The notes beneath the pieces were generated by a model. That model was not told where the DNA came from and did not search any database. It saw nothing but the letters and a program-made list of their open reading frames with translations. Both the position numbers and the translations under genes were made by a program. Of a DNA stretch of 64,000 bases, positions 1 to 11,567 are shown in pieces. Numbering within the stretch: the stretch's first letter is position 1; each line of letters starts with the position of its first letter. This DNA comes from Trametopsis cervina (taxonomy: Eukaryota; Basidiomycota; Agaricomycetes; Polyporales; Irpicaceae), in NCBI GenBank assembly GCA_022385755.1, contig MU278348.1, positions 217,270 to 281,269 on the forward strand, written 5' to 3'.

Positions 1-11
1 ACACCACCAAT

Positions 12-1809
12 ATGTCGACAGAAACGTCTAAGCCAGCTCCTTTCACGAAGCGGCAGCCAGCAGAACCACAATCTGTGCTCTCGCGTCTCCAGCGGACAGC
101 GAGCACGCTAACCTCCCAGGGCCTGAGCTACTTCAACCAACCGCGAAAGAACACGACGGATGGCACGGCGTCCCCACAGCCAAAGACACCAAAGCTAGAT
201 GGCTGCGACACAACGTCTACCACACCGAAGCCAGAAGATGGCGCAGACAAGTCTGCCGTGCCGACTGCGTTTGAGCGATTCATGGGCTTGGGGAAGACGA
301 GGAAGGACTGGGAGGTAGAGTGGCCTCCTTCACACTGGGCTGAGAATAGGGAGGGAAAGCAGGCTGTGCTAGGAACTGTACACGCCGGTATGTTACCATT
401 GTATAACACACGCCGCTCATTTTTGAATTATCTCTATTAGAAGACGTTCCCACTGCTGCGGCGGACAGCGATATCGAAACGACCACAAAACCGCCTGAGA
501 ACGACTCTACCCCTGATGCTGCAACCCTCGCGCAACGTATTCAACGTCTCCTCTCCTCAAACCCTCCTGACTTTCCTCTGCCAGCACCCGAGCCAGCTGC
601 TCACACGGCCGATCCAGTACCTGGCACGCTCGCAGATGAGGCACTACATTCGGAACCTGTACAGCGACGTCCACTAGAGCCGCCACCGCGCCACCCAGCC
701 CTCGCCTCGGATCCGAAGCTCGTGTCTTTACTCTCGTCACCGTCAGTTATGAATGGGGACGACAAGCGAAAGGGGAAAGGCACGGAAGTGGGGCAAAGCG
801 TATGGGATGCTCTGGAGCATTTGAAGGCACAAATACCCTGGCCGGTACAGAAACGGCAGCATGGCCAAAGCGTTGTTGATAAAGGCAAAGCGAAGGACAC
901 TACGCCTGTATCAGGCCAACAAGAGGAAGACGGAGAGGACAGCGGACGGGAGGAAGACGTGTTAGACGACGATGATTCGGGCGTGATGGTTTACGGTCCA
1001 CTCTTTCCCTCGTCGGACCCCGTTGCTGCCGCCTCAGACGTCGAACTCGCTAAATCTGAATTTGTGAGCGCACCTGAACACCACCGCCTGCACAAACACG
1101 ACGACGGACAGAACGATCAGCCTCCTACCGCGTCGCAGCCTACGACGCCTCAGCCAGACAAACTGGAACTGCTGAGATCTAAAGTCGAAGGCATGTGGCC
1201 GTTTGCCAAGGGCGCGGGCGAGAATGCAGAAGCGAGCAACGGCGAGCCTACGCTATCGACCACCCGCGTCCACTTCACACCTGTCACCGCGCAGGCCAAG
1301 CAAAGGCGTGTCTGGGTGCCTTCTCCCGACAAGATATCCGTGCAGGTGATGTGGTGGGGATACAGGATGTACGTGCCTGTCTCTTTCTCTTGTTACTCCG
1401 CCGCTTACAGGCCTCCGCGGACAGTTACCTCCCCCCGCCCGTCCTCGAAGCCCTTGACAGCTCGCAGCTCGAAACAGCTAAACGCGCCGCGCTCCTCACC
1501 ACCGCGTTGAAATACGCACTCGACCGTGTACCGCTCGCGATCGTCCCGCCACCCGCGCAGCCCGCGATGCGTCTTTGCAAGGCGTTCACGCCGTACGTCG
1601 GATATGTTGGCAGCTTTGTTGCGTGGAGCTGGGCAGCGGTGAAGGGCTTCGATAAGGGGCACGGCGTAACGCTGAGTGCGACGTGGCTATTGAGCATTGC
1701 GGTTGTGCCGGGGACATGGGAGCCACCACAAGGTGAGGGCATAGTTGAGGGTGGTAAGCATGGAAGCATTGACGATAAGCAGAAGAGGACGGACGAGGCA
1801 AAGAAGTGA
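12..1809 (+). CDS. conserved basidiomycete protein of unknown function, 562 aa
   Basis: Three exons: 12-387, 441-1368 and 1425-1809. Introns are GTATGT...TTAG (53 nt) and GTACGT...ACAG (56 nt). The second acceptor is set by phase: it joins a WWGYR run to IYLPPPVL in one frame, whereas the earlier AG at 1410 leaves the frame. The first 430 residues are polar, low-complexity and rich in P, T, D and E, with an acidic stretch near residue 300. The last 130 residues are ordered and partly hydrophobic (LPPPVLEAL, AMRLCKAFTPYVGYVGSFVAWSW, then a segment ending in PGTWEPP), which suggests two membrane-associated helices. I recognise the C-terminal block as the conserved part of an uncharacterised basidiomycete family, but know no function. 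The start ATG follows an ACCACCAAT leader only 11 nt from the window edge, so an upstream exon cannot be excluded. Confidence 0.7.
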
Positions 1810-2255
1810 GAAAGTTAAACAGCCGTAGATTCACGTAGTTTGGATTCCAGCGGTAGGAGGGTGTCCGTTGGTGAGATCTGTAGTTATTCGGATGTACAAT
1901 CTATGTACTTTAGTGTATACACAATATATTCGCGGTGTCATAGTGGAACCTACTATCGATATTGACGAACTAGACAGCATATGCGTGTCTTGCAGAGTCC
2001 TGCCTATGTATCTGATGAAACCGCCCCACGGGTCACCCTCCTGAGCTTGAATACGCGGTATACGACCCGCTCACTGTCGTATTGCCCGCGACAGGCGCAG
2101 TATATGCGCAGTAGAATTGGATACATCATTGGATGGACCTGTCGGTGAATTCAGGGACTTGTATCGATGTCATTGTTTATACATTGGTATTTGTCGTGGT
2201 CTATACGCATTTCATATGTGTATACATGTTCTCCGGGATATGACGAGTCTTTGAT
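1810..2255. other. convergent 3' intergenic region
   Basis: The stop codons of the preceding plus-strand gene and the following minus-strand HIT gene face each other across this AT-richer stretch. It should hold both 3' UTRs and poly(A) signals. I see no ORF or RNA gene in it. Confidence 0.6.
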
Positions 2256-2968
2256 TTAGGATTGCTCGTTGTGTGTCTCTGACACCCCCTCGTCCTTGAA
2301 GAAGCTTCCCAACCATTCCGCCTCTTTCGTCATTTCTTCTACGGACCTCGCCTTCCTGTCTTCGTCCGCATCCATCTTGATAGGCTCCCCTCCCTGCGTT
2401 GCCTTGTCTACTGCCGGAGTAGGGACAAGCTCGCTCTCAGCACGCTCAAGGGCATGGTACACCTCGTCGTTGCGTGCACCACCAAAGCGATCACCGCGCA
2501 ACTTGCGCGGGAGAAGGTGGAAGTGGACGTGCGGGATCGTCTGGCCCGCTGCCTTGCCGTCCTGCCAGTCTTATCAGCACCGAGAACGTCAGTTGAGGGG
2601 CAGCGCAGACTCGTGACGGACCTGGCAGGCGACTGTGAGCGCGTCCGCACCGTATACGCGTTCGATGACGCTTCCGACGTGCTGGACGGAGGTCATGAGC
2701 GCCGCGAGTTCGGAGGGCGTGAGGTCCTGTAGGCGGGGAACGACCCGGCGCGGGATGACGAGTACATCTATGTGGATGTGAAATGTAGGTGAGCACGGTT
2801 CGACGGGGGTCGCAGGAGGCTAACGGACGCAGTACTTGCAGAGATGAGCGATCAGAGGTACGTACGTCCGGGGACGATGGGTTTGAGGTTGACGAGCGCG
2901 GCGGTGAGCGAGGTGCGGTGGAAGACTTGGAGAGTAACGTCTATAGTGGAAAACAGAATCCTGCTCAT
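2256..2968 (-). CDS. HNT2: FHIT-type HIT family nucleotide hydrolase (184 aa)
   Basis: Exons (minus strand): 2968-2866, 2767-2622 and 2561-2256. The spliced protein shows the FHIT-subfamily order: ALVNLKPIVPGHVLVIPRR at residues 23-41, then the helix region, then QTIPHVHFHLLPR holding the histidine triad His-x-His-x-His. The family hydrolyses diadenosine polyphosphates (Ap3A/Ap4A) through the central histidine as nucleophile. The first junction falls between PG and HVLVIP, which fixes the donor at 2865. The charged tail after residue 100 (many E, D and K) is variable in the family. Length is close to yeast Hnt2 and human FHIT plus a fungal tail. Assignment to FHIT rather than HINT rests on the PGHVLV context and is fairly secure. 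Confidence 0.88.
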
Positions 2969-3476
2969 TGTGTATCGCGAAGCAAGCTGAAATGGCGTGT
3001 TATCCAGTGCAGTATGAGTTCTATGAGAGCTGTAAACGCGCTGTCGGCGTATAGCGCGGAAAGAATGCACTGTAATTGCCTCTCCAAATATTTATCCGAG
3101 GCTTATCCCTGGAGATTTCTTGTCAAAACGGTGCTGGGCCCATCGCTAGACTCGCCGGAGTTCAAACAGGTAGAGATCGAAACTAGGGGAACAGCCCCGC
3201 AAAGAGAACTACGTATATGCATATGCAAATGATACAAGGGTGAGTACGATAGCTACAAAGCAACGACGGCTGCAATTCCAGAGTTATGAACACCAATGAG
3301 TTTTGGGAACGGCGAAGGATAGACAACCGAGCGAAATACGGAAAAGTTGGACTAATGTAACTGTAGTAACGGTAACAGATGGCGAGAGATGTCAATGATA
3401 TGCCGCAAGACGCCCGAGAGGAAAGTTGCAGCAGGCAATGCAGGTGCGGAATGCAATATGGTGAATTGTCCGATGA
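2969..3476. other. intergenic region upstream of the HIT gene
   Basis: Both neighbours are on the minus strand, so this should hold the HIT promoter and the 3' UTR of the membrane-protein gene. I see no conserved ORF or RNA gene. Confidence 0.5.
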
Positions 3477-5612
3477 TCATGGTAGGTAATCAGGTGGGCT
3501 CGATGACCGACCGCGGGCGGTTGGTGGTGTGGAGGATGGGGCTCCGGCGTCAGGGGAGTTAAAGAGCCTTGAGGTGCTCGGTTGCGCGCATGTGCACCTG
3601 AGAGGTCCAGAGAGCGTCTGGTGTTGACATGACCGGCGGTCAGCGGGTGGGTCTGAACCGTCGTCGGTTGCCTGCATCGGATGCCCTGTCATGTCCCCAT
3701 CACTGGTGTGTGGTGACGGTGTCCATGATGGGCCCGCAGTGGGCGCAGTGGTACCGAGTCCAAGCTGCAACTCCTCATCCGCGTCGATGAGTGGAGGTGC
3801 ACAGGGCATGGCGTCCGGAGCTTCCGCCTCGAAATCATCCACAGGCGGAGCGCTCGGACTCAATACGAAGTCGAATGGAGGAGCAGAGGGAATCGGGATA
3901 GGGTCCATGCCTTCCACATCTTCCTCGAATGACGATGGGTACTCGTAGAAGAGCTGCGCCTTGGTAGGTGGCGGAGGGAAAGGTGGGTGGAGAGGCGGAT
4001 GGGGCGATGATTCTCGCGAATATATCGGCGCAGGAGGGAGAACAGACAGCTCGGATGTCGCGGAACGTGTCGTCGATAATAACATGCGGTTCCATTCAGC
4101 CTGGACTTCGGTGGAAGACGGTTCGCTGGGCCCTTGCTCATTCAACAGGTGAAGATCAATCGCACCCCGTTCCACCTCGTCAAGTATTGGGACCGATGGA
4201 CCGGCTACAGATGGGGTTTCGGTGTGGGAAGTATCGAACGATGATCCCGAGTCAGAGGGTGGAGAACTGGCGAGAGTCGCCAGTCGGGAGAGGAGCGTCT
4301 TATCGTCCGTGGCGATATGCCCACTTACCGATGGTACATAGGGTATTTCTGGGTCGTTCGTCTCTGGTGTTTCGTGTGATGTTGTTGCAGAGTTGTTAAC
4401 AGCGTGCGTGCCTCCGTTGTCCAAAGACGAACGCCTGTGGTAGACAGCATCTTCCGGGTATTGTGGTGGCTGTGCAGGTCTGGATGGGTCGGTGGGACCT
4501 GAGGCTGAATTACTCGAAGGAGCATCCTGCGGGTCACGAGAGGGCGTAATGGTACTGGAGGTATCCTCGGCATCAAGAGGGGTAGAGGAACCAACGCTGA
4601 TGGGGGCGGGGGCTGCAGAAGTAGTAAAGGATGACCTGCTTGCGAGCGATTCTGTAGACATCCTCGGTTCATGTTCTGCTGGTACAGATGCGGGTGCTCG
4701 CTTCCTCCTCCGTCGAGCCGATGCTCGGACACCAGCCCTCCACTTCGTCGACGCTTTTGTCCACAGCTTCTGGCTAGTCCGAGCACGTTTGATCTCTTCT
4801 ACATCTTGGTCAGAGTCACAATCCTCCAGTATCTGTTTCCGCAGCCGTTTCTCGTAGTCTTTGGCTGTGAGACCGCGTCGCTTTCTCCTCCACCCCACGC
4901 AGCCAAATATTGTGCCGCATATGAATATAGCGAGGCAGATCGAGAGAGCTAGAATATATGCTGAAATATCTTTCCCCGTGTCGCTCTTCTTCCATCCTGG
5001 GGGAAGGTCGGCAGACATGTCGATAGATTCGCTGGTATGTGATGTACTTGCTGTTGGAGTGGAAACTAGTGTGGGATCGATTTGGTCGTCAACCGCAGGG
5101 ACACCTGTCTGTGGTGTAGTTGTATCACACTGAAGAGACTGAGCATAAGATAAACAGCCAGATTGAAGAACTCCACGTACATCGCAGTGGGTAGACCCAT
5201 ACAACGACCAGTTCGGCTCCTTCCTCCAAATACCGTCGTCCCCTTGTTGGAACTTGACTGGCAGGGTTCCGGCACGCTTGTTTCGGGTGGGAGAGGGGGA
5301 AAGGTGGTAGATTTTTGTATCAACGTCGTCGATGAATCTTGACTTGGATGGACCGCAGCCCGGTGCATCCGAGGCAAGCAAGGGACAGAGAAAGTCTGGC
5401 GGCTGTGAGTCGGCGTTGAGTGGTCGCCCGTCAGCTGTTGATGACGACGCCGCGACCGTGGCCAGCAGGACCAACAAGGTCGAGGATGGGTGAGTGCCTG
5501 CAATATTCGCTTGCCGTGGCGACAATGAGTGCGGCGAGGAGGGAGTAGTAGTATGTCTTGGCGAGCGAGAGTGAGTAGACGAGCTTGTGGAAGGAGACTT
5601 GGGCTTGGCCAT
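3477..5612 (-). CDS. single-pass membrane protein with long low-complexity cytosolic tail (711 aa)
   Basis: One long uninterrupted frame. I start at the second in-frame methionine (MAKPKSPS, ATG at 5612-5610), because the 16 codons before it look like leader. Residues about 44-60 are hydrophobic (STLLVLLATVAA) and could be a signal peptide or anchor. A cysteine-containing ectodomain follows (around residues 75-165, with GIWRKEPNW). One clear transmembrane helix lies at about 216-240 (AYILALSICLAIFICGTIFG), then a basic stop-transfer cluster (WRRKRRG). The remaining roughly 470 residues are Ser/Pro/Thr-rich with several PSAPP-like proline motifs, as in cytosolic tails that bind SH3 or WW domains. 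No catalytic domain is visible. The layout resembles fungal single-pass surface proteins or sensors, but no function can be assigned. The lack of introns is unusual here, so a hidden short intron is possible. Confidence 0.68.
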   Translation of the reverse strand: MAKPKSPSTSSSTHSRSPRHTTTPSSPHSLSPRQANIAGTHPSSTLLVLLATVAASSSTADGRPLNADSQPPDFLCPLLASDAPGCGPSKSRFIDDVDTKIYHLSPSPTRNKRAGTLPVKFQQGDDGIWRKEPNWSLYGSTHCDVRGVLQSGCLSYAQSLQCDTTTPQTGVPAVDDQIDPTLVSTPTASTSHTSESIDMSADLPPGWKKSDTGKDISAYILALSICLAIFICGTIFGCVGWRRKRRGLTAKDYEKRLRKQILEDCDSDQDVEEIKRARTSQKLWTKASTKWRAGVRASARRRRKRAPASVPAEHEPRMSTESLASRSSFTTSAAPAPISVGSSTPLDAEDTSSTITPSRDPQDAPSSNSASGPTDPSRPAQPPQYPEDAVYHRRSSLDNGGTHAVNNSATTSHETPETNDPEIPYVPSVSGHIATDDKTLLSRLATLASSPPSDSGSSFDTSHTETPSVAGPSVPILDEVERGAIDLHLLNEQGPSEPSSTEVQAEWNRMLLSTTRSATSELSVLPPAPIYSRESSPHPPLHPPFPPPPTKAQLFYEYPSSFEEDVEGMDPIPIPSAPPFDFVLSPSAPPVDDFEAEAPDAMPCAPPLIDADEELQLGLGTTAPTAGPSWTPSPHTSDGDMTGHPMQATDDGSDPPADRRSCQHQTLSGPLRCTCAQPSTSRLFNSPDAGAPSSTPPTARGRSSSPPDYLP

Positions 5613-6051
5613 ATCACCGCAGAGACGACAAACGGAATGCCGCGGGCCTATGCCAAGCAAATCTGGGTGGTCTGAGCCAGTCTGGTCACGTAAGCAGGGT
5701 GCTAACGACGCCGTTCGAGCAGAGTACCGCGAATATAAAGCACAGCAGCGTCAGCGAGAGGAGACACGGACGCGAGGCTCAGAGAGGATGGTCGACCTGC
5801 GAAATGAGCCGTCAAGTCGAGGGGATACAACACAGTACTGGGCGTCTGTGCAACTCACTAAAAAGGATTCAGCGACTTTATTTTGGACTAAGCGCTGTTT
5901 GTTTACGGTACAAAGTCCGACGTCTATGAATAGATGTCGGCCCAAAAATAGCGTCCGGAGTCCGAATTAATATCATAGATTAGATTACATGAGCCCTACA
6001 GCCAATCACAGCCAAATTACATAATTAAACAGATCGTTTCCTGTTGTACGA
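5613..6051. other. intergenic region between membrane-protein gene and SIN3 3' end
   Basis: It holds the promoter and 5' UTR of the minus-strand membrane-protein gene and the 3' UTR of SIN3. Several short ORFs in other frames have no protein-like features. Confidence 0.5.
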
Positions 6052-9000
6052 TTATTTCAGCCATCGGCTTCGCCGTCGCTCCTCCTCACGCGCAAGCGCT
6101 CTTGCCCTCAACACATGCTCCCGTTCGTCGGTTCTCCTACGAATGTAGACATCCTCTCTGTCTGCGGCATAGAAGAGCTTGTAGGTCCCCAGGCTCACAC
6201 GCACCGATAGCCTCGCCGCAGCGATCCCAGTGCTATGTTGGTCTTCATTGATCAGTGTCCTAAAAATAAATCGATTAGACAGCTGTATTGGGCACCTAGT
6301 ATGCAGCTTCCACGAGACCCAAATGCAGCGAGACATGCTGCCAGGGTCGTGGGGACCACAATTGAACCCAGCCATGCAGCAATCCAACACGCGTCTCCTG
6401 GATTGAAGCATGGAGGCGAGTCAGCACTCACCTTTTCAAATACGGTCTGGACTGTTTCTCTGCGGCTCGTGGTGGGAGCCATTCAGTGGGATGCTGAGAC
6501 ACGTAAGTTGCACAGTACTCCCGCCATCTACCCACAGCTGTGTTGTCCTCATCCGCGCTGGGGTCTTCGGCGCCCAACAGCTGTATCCGCAGTGCCTTCG
6601 TGGTCCGGTCCTGCGGATAATGACTTAGCGTGCTATTACTGTAACGGTGCTCAAATGGCAACTCACGCAATCGATCCTATACAAGTGGTCATCCGCTCCC
6701 ACATGGCGTTCTGCCTCACGTCGATATCGAATGATATCGTACAGAGTAAGGTCGTCCTGCTTTCTCGTCGCCTGCAAGAGGTGCCACAGCTCCTGGCATC
6801 TGTTGTCGCCTTGAATTGTCTGCACCTGGTGAGATGTTTCAGCACCAGTGGTTAATTTTAGCACGGCGGGCTTACCTGCTTAATGATCGCCGTGATGACT
6901 TTGTCCAACGTGAAGCAATGATAGGCCTACAGTCAAAGCCTCAAGTTCGTATCGTGTTACTCTGAATGAAGCCTAAGAATAGCCGCACCGTTGCACGGAA
7001 GAACCACCGCATGTGCTCTTCAAACGTTGCTTGGTCCAGTTCATTTGCAAACACTTTCTCGCAAGCCTCCAGCAAGTAAATATAGAGGACGTTCGTGTCT
7101 TCTCCGGCGTTCTCACCGATGGCCTCAATGGCTTGTGCCAGAATAACTGACGGCCCATTAGGTTCGTCTAGCCCAAGCTCGATGGCCACTGGGTTTGCGA
7201 GCAGCGAGGCATGTTTCTCCTTTGCTAACTGTGCGCCAATCTTCTTGCATCGTAATAGACGAGAGTACAGTAGCTGGGGTGAGGCAGGTGATCAGTAGAT
7301 AGCCACATTGCACGCTGGGGAGGCGCATGACGTGCACACGAGCCCAAACGCATTATGGCAGCTCACCTGAATCAGCCGTAAGAGAGTATAGAACGTCGTG
7401 CCTCCAAAGAAAGGTCTTTTCTTCGCCAGCGTCTCGCCGGCCTGCATAGGCGTGCTTCCCTGCCCGTGCTCGACGAGCGGGATCCCACCGATCCACGCCT
7501 CGTCGGTGTTAGAACGGCGGTCGCCATCCGCAGGCATCTCAGCACCATCGTCATGAGGCCCAGAGGAGGCTTTCCCGGCCGAGCTGTTCTTCTCGGCGGG
7601 CGGCGACTCGGTATCGGCTGAATTCGAATTTGACTGTTTGGCAGCACGGCTAATCGAGCCTTCCTGCACGGTCTTCAACAGTCTTTTACGGAGGTCCCCT
7701 GCGGGAATACCGGCAGAGTGGTTCCCTGCTGCTGAATGCCGACCACTGCGTGAGGACTTGGCGCCACAGTCTATCTCTTCTGCATCATCCATATCTTGGT
7801 CATCAACAGCTGGCTGAAGCGGACCACATGCCGCATTGAAATCGTGCAGAGAGAAGGAGTATAGTGTAGGGATGAACGCCCTCAGAAACTCCTCAATCCC
7901 GCGCCTCTCCGACACGCTGTAAATGGTCGTAGAATGGTCCAGGAACGAGTAGATTAACTTCAACGAATCCTGGAGGACCTCTGTATCGTCTAGTTCGTAT
8001 TCCAGCTGATATCCGGGAGAGTTGAACGGCTTGTCGTTGGAAGGGTCGGACTCTTGCGCAGCCTTGACACTCTCGATGTCTTGCATGAAGTACTTCGCAG
8101 TGATATTCTTCTTGTCGTTGTTCTTGAAGGTGATGCCTTGGTGATCCAACGCCTTGTAGAAATTCTTCGCGTCCACTTCCCGCCACGTACGGTTCCACTC
8201 CCTCTGGAGTCGGCGCCATTCTTCGCTCTTCTGCTTCAAACGCGCAAGCACGACGGGGACAGCGACACCCGGGTATTCTTGCAGGGCTCGATAGACCTCC
8301 TGGCCCGCATCCCGCCCATAGACCTTCTTGATAACCTTCTGATAAATGGACGGAGACCAGCCACCAAGCTCGGGACCCAATTTCAATTGCGCCCGCTCCT
8401 CGGCGCTCATCTCGTCAATTCGCGCCTCCAAGGGATCCAGCACCGCAATAGTTCGCATGATAGCTTCGATGTGCACTTGGTATTCGTGCCGCTCCTCCTC
8501 GCTGCGATGCAGCGTTTCCTCAAACGAGTTTTTCTTGTGTGTGAGGAACCCGGCTTCCTCGGACGCCCATGTAGGGTGGGATACCCATTCATCGTTAAGC
8601 ACCGACCACGCGAGTTGGTCGCGGCCTGAGCATGCCAAGCGGGTTTCCTATTCAATGAGAAGAAAAAGATGCCGTCAGTCGGGTGATGAACATGCCAACG
8701 ATGTCAAAAACAAGGGTTCGTGGAATTTTTCGCCGATGCATCAACAAGCAGCTTAGCGGAGACTGGAAAAAACATACATGTAGAGGAAGTTTGCGATAAC
8801 TGGGACCTTCGTCATCATCTGGACACCACGCAGACGTGGGATCCGGTGCGCTTGTCCTGATGCTACCTGGAGGGCCAAACTCGATATTCCCGCGTTTGTC
8901 GTCCCAGCCCATGAGCTCCTTAAACTGATACAGAAGGTCGCCATCAGTCAAGAACGCCTCAGCTCGTTTGATTAGCGTCTTCGTGTCGATGACGTCCTTG

Positions 9001-11176
9001 GCAAACAGGTTGAGAAGCTTAAGGAATTCTTCGTACGTTCCACCGTTCTCCAACGCCTTCTTTGTCCGATCGAAAAACATAAGTTCTTCTTGAGTGCTCA
9101 GGGTAGACATGCCACTCGGGTAAACATGCAAGCCGGGAGGCGGCATGGCACGTTGAATCTGCATATGCATGGGGTGCACCTGTGATGGATGCTGTTGTAA
9201 CGGGTGGTTGCGATGAGCATGCGCCGGGTCGGGCGACGGTGTGAGTTGGTACGGAGAGAACTGAGGTGGGTTGGCGGCATCCGGCTTGCCATGGTTTAGC
9301 TTGGCTTTCTTTGTTGACTGACAAAGGCGTACCGTACATCGTGAGTATGTGTGTTATACATGCGATTCAGACACCTACCCGGCTACCCGTCCCCTTTGTC
9401 GCTGCTTGCAATTGAGTTGAAGGCTCTTTGTCCAGTGCGCGTTTTTTCCTGCGGCTGGGTGCTTTTGGCTTCTCGACAACCGGTCCGTCCATATCCCATC
9501 CGGCAGGGCCCCCGTGACCGTTAGTCGGGTGTGGCATTATACCTACCAGACCTCCTGGTCCATATGGTGGTATGGGCCCGAGAGTTGCAGGCAAGAAAGC
9601 CTTGAACTCTTCCATGAGATCCGGTGTATCCTTAAACAGCCTAGATACTTGTGCGAATACTTGCGACTGTGAATGAATAGTAATGGTTGTTTAGGTATCA
9701 TGATAAAAGCGAAGGAGCAGGAGACATACGTCATACAATTCTTTGTTTTCTTTCTGGTACGTCTGCAGGATGTCCAAGAATTGCCTGTAAACATCGCCGT
9801 CGTCCGAGTACGTGTTCTTGATTTTATTCAGGAATTGAATCGCATGATTAAACTCGGCCCCAGTCTTCTCCACTGTTTTGCCTCCAGAGCCGCTACCACC
9901 CATTCCTCCGAGCACTGTAGCCGCCGCTTGTGCGCCCTGAGTAGCCGGGGAGTAAGGGTGAGGAACATCCAGAGAGAAGGGGTTAGGGTGCAACGGTCTA
10001 TCGAGATGTTGAGGAAGATGCGCCGGGTGATGACCTAGGGGTGAGGTGGGACGCGAACCGGGCCCTAGCCCAACGGGTAGTATAGGCGGGGGTGCGGGTC
10101 CACCGAAAGGCGGATGTGAGGGGAACGTGGGAACAGGTGTATGCACTCCGGGATTGAGTAGGCTGTCTCGAGTGAGTCGAACGGGGGTGCCGTCCATGGT
10201 ATTTGTAGTCATCGTGCCTGCGGGGGTCGTAACCATGATTGTGTTCTGGTTTCGTGGGTCCGAAGAAACGTCGATGCGATACCCAGGAGGAAGGAAAGTA
10301 TTGAATCCTTGTATAAGAAAAGGGTTCCCCTGAAACAGTGTTGATACTCGTTCAATGACGCCTGGTGTGTCGATGCTGCAAAACAGTGAGCAAATACTGG
10401 TGGAGCGAGAGCATGCAAGACCTAGCAGACCACACTGCTGCAAAGTCCGCACGCTCATCTAAACGAAGGACGTACACTTGGCTCTTGAAATCCTTCATGA
10501 TATCCAGAAAATGGTTGTAGACATTCGGCTTGTCACTGAACTGAATCTTCACCGCGTCCAGATACCCCAATGCATCCGCAACGTTCAACGGCCTATCTCC
10601 CGCGCCAACATTTCCCCCGCCACCTCCCCGCCCGGCACCAGACGTCGGCCGATCGGACATGGCAGCCATAGCGGGCGTTGACGAACGAGGAGTGTGGATA
10701 GTACTTCGAGGGCCAGGAGCTCTTGAGGGCGGACGTGACGGAGTGTTGGTCATAGCACTCAAGGACATGGAAAGGTGAGCCGACGGCATGTTGGGTTCAA
10801 TTTTGGGGAGGCCAGTGTTGCCGTTTATGCTTGGGTTCTCCCCTTCAGGCTGAAGGAGGGCTGAGACGGGTAGGCTTCTGCTGATACTAGAGCTGGGATG
10901 CAGGGTCTGGACAGAGTGTGAAGCAGCTGCGGTCGCAGTCGGTGCTACCGGTTGGGAAGCTGAACTCCGCGGTGGACTACTCGTTCGTGAGCTGGGTCGA
11001 CGGGGTGACTGGGTGGAGGACAGTAGGCCACTTCCGCTCGCGTGAAGCTTGACGTTGTCTCCTAGACCGAGATTCGGATTGCCACCGAATGGATTGCCGC
11101 CAGATGGAGGTCTGTTTGCCGATTCCATGTGTCTCATGAGTGACTGTGGAGCCGCCTCTTCCTTGAGGTCGTTCAT
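6052..11176 (-). CDS. SIN3: SIN3 histone-deacetylase corepressor scaffold (1445 aa)
   Basis: Ten exons: 11176-10476, 10375-9730, 9666-9379, 9317-8778, 8647-7367, 7273-6989, 6926-6876, 6825-6667, 6610-6432, 6259-6052. The lengths sum to 4338 nt, an exact multiple of three. Three paired amphipathic helix domains are visible: PAH1 ([12 protein letters not shown]... then [14 protein letters not shown]), PAH2 ([12 protein letters not shown]... EEFKAFLP) and PAH3 (FFDRTKKAL... LFAKDVID). The Sin3 HDAC-interaction region follows ([36 protein letters not shown]), then the Sin3 C-terminal domain ([46 protein letters not shown]). The protein scaffolds Rpd3-type deacetylases and binds repressors through its PAH domains in the nucleus. 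Linkers between PAH domains are Pro/Gly/Ser-rich. The start is the best-context ATG (MNDLKEEA); MRHMES or MESANRPP, 13-16 codons later, are alternatives. Confidence 0.95.
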
Positions 11177-11567
11177 TTCATGTGCAAGAAGGACGAGACG
11201 TGGACAGGCAAGAGGAGACACGACCAGCAAAAGAGAAGGTGGTCTTGAGGGGTGGGCCTACCGCCTCTGAGGCGGAGAAGGGTGAGATTATGTGCGATCA
11301 AACCGGTCCGCCCGCCCCGGCTAAAGTCAGTACGTACTTTACTCGGGCAACATGCGAGGAGTTTATGTGGATCTATTACAGCAGATTGCTCAGAAGCGGC
11401 GACTGCAATCTAGCGTACTAAGACCGGCAATTTTTATCATGGGCGACAAGGTGAGGCTAATGCTAATCTCAATCTAACAAGGCTACACAGAAAGGACCGT
11501 AGTTCAACCTGAACCTCCGCTGCAAAAACCGTCACATCACTATAAGCGCACAGAGAACTAGACGGAC
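11177..11567. other. SIN3 promoter region
   Basis: This lies between the SIN3 start and the stop codon of the next minus-strand gene. It should contain the SIN3 promoter and 5' UTR, possibly with a 5' intron. I see no other feature. Confidence 0.45.

Noticed and set aside
1369..1410. 42-nt intron option in the first gene using the AG at 1410
   Set aside because: It stays in a frame that reads basic low-complexity sequence; the AG at 1424 instead joins WWGYR to IYLPPPVL.
5066..5617. 183-codon minus-strand ORF overlapping the membrane-protein gene
   Set aside because: Shadow of the 711-aa frame; its sequence is Pro/Arg/His-rich nonsense typical of a shifted frame.
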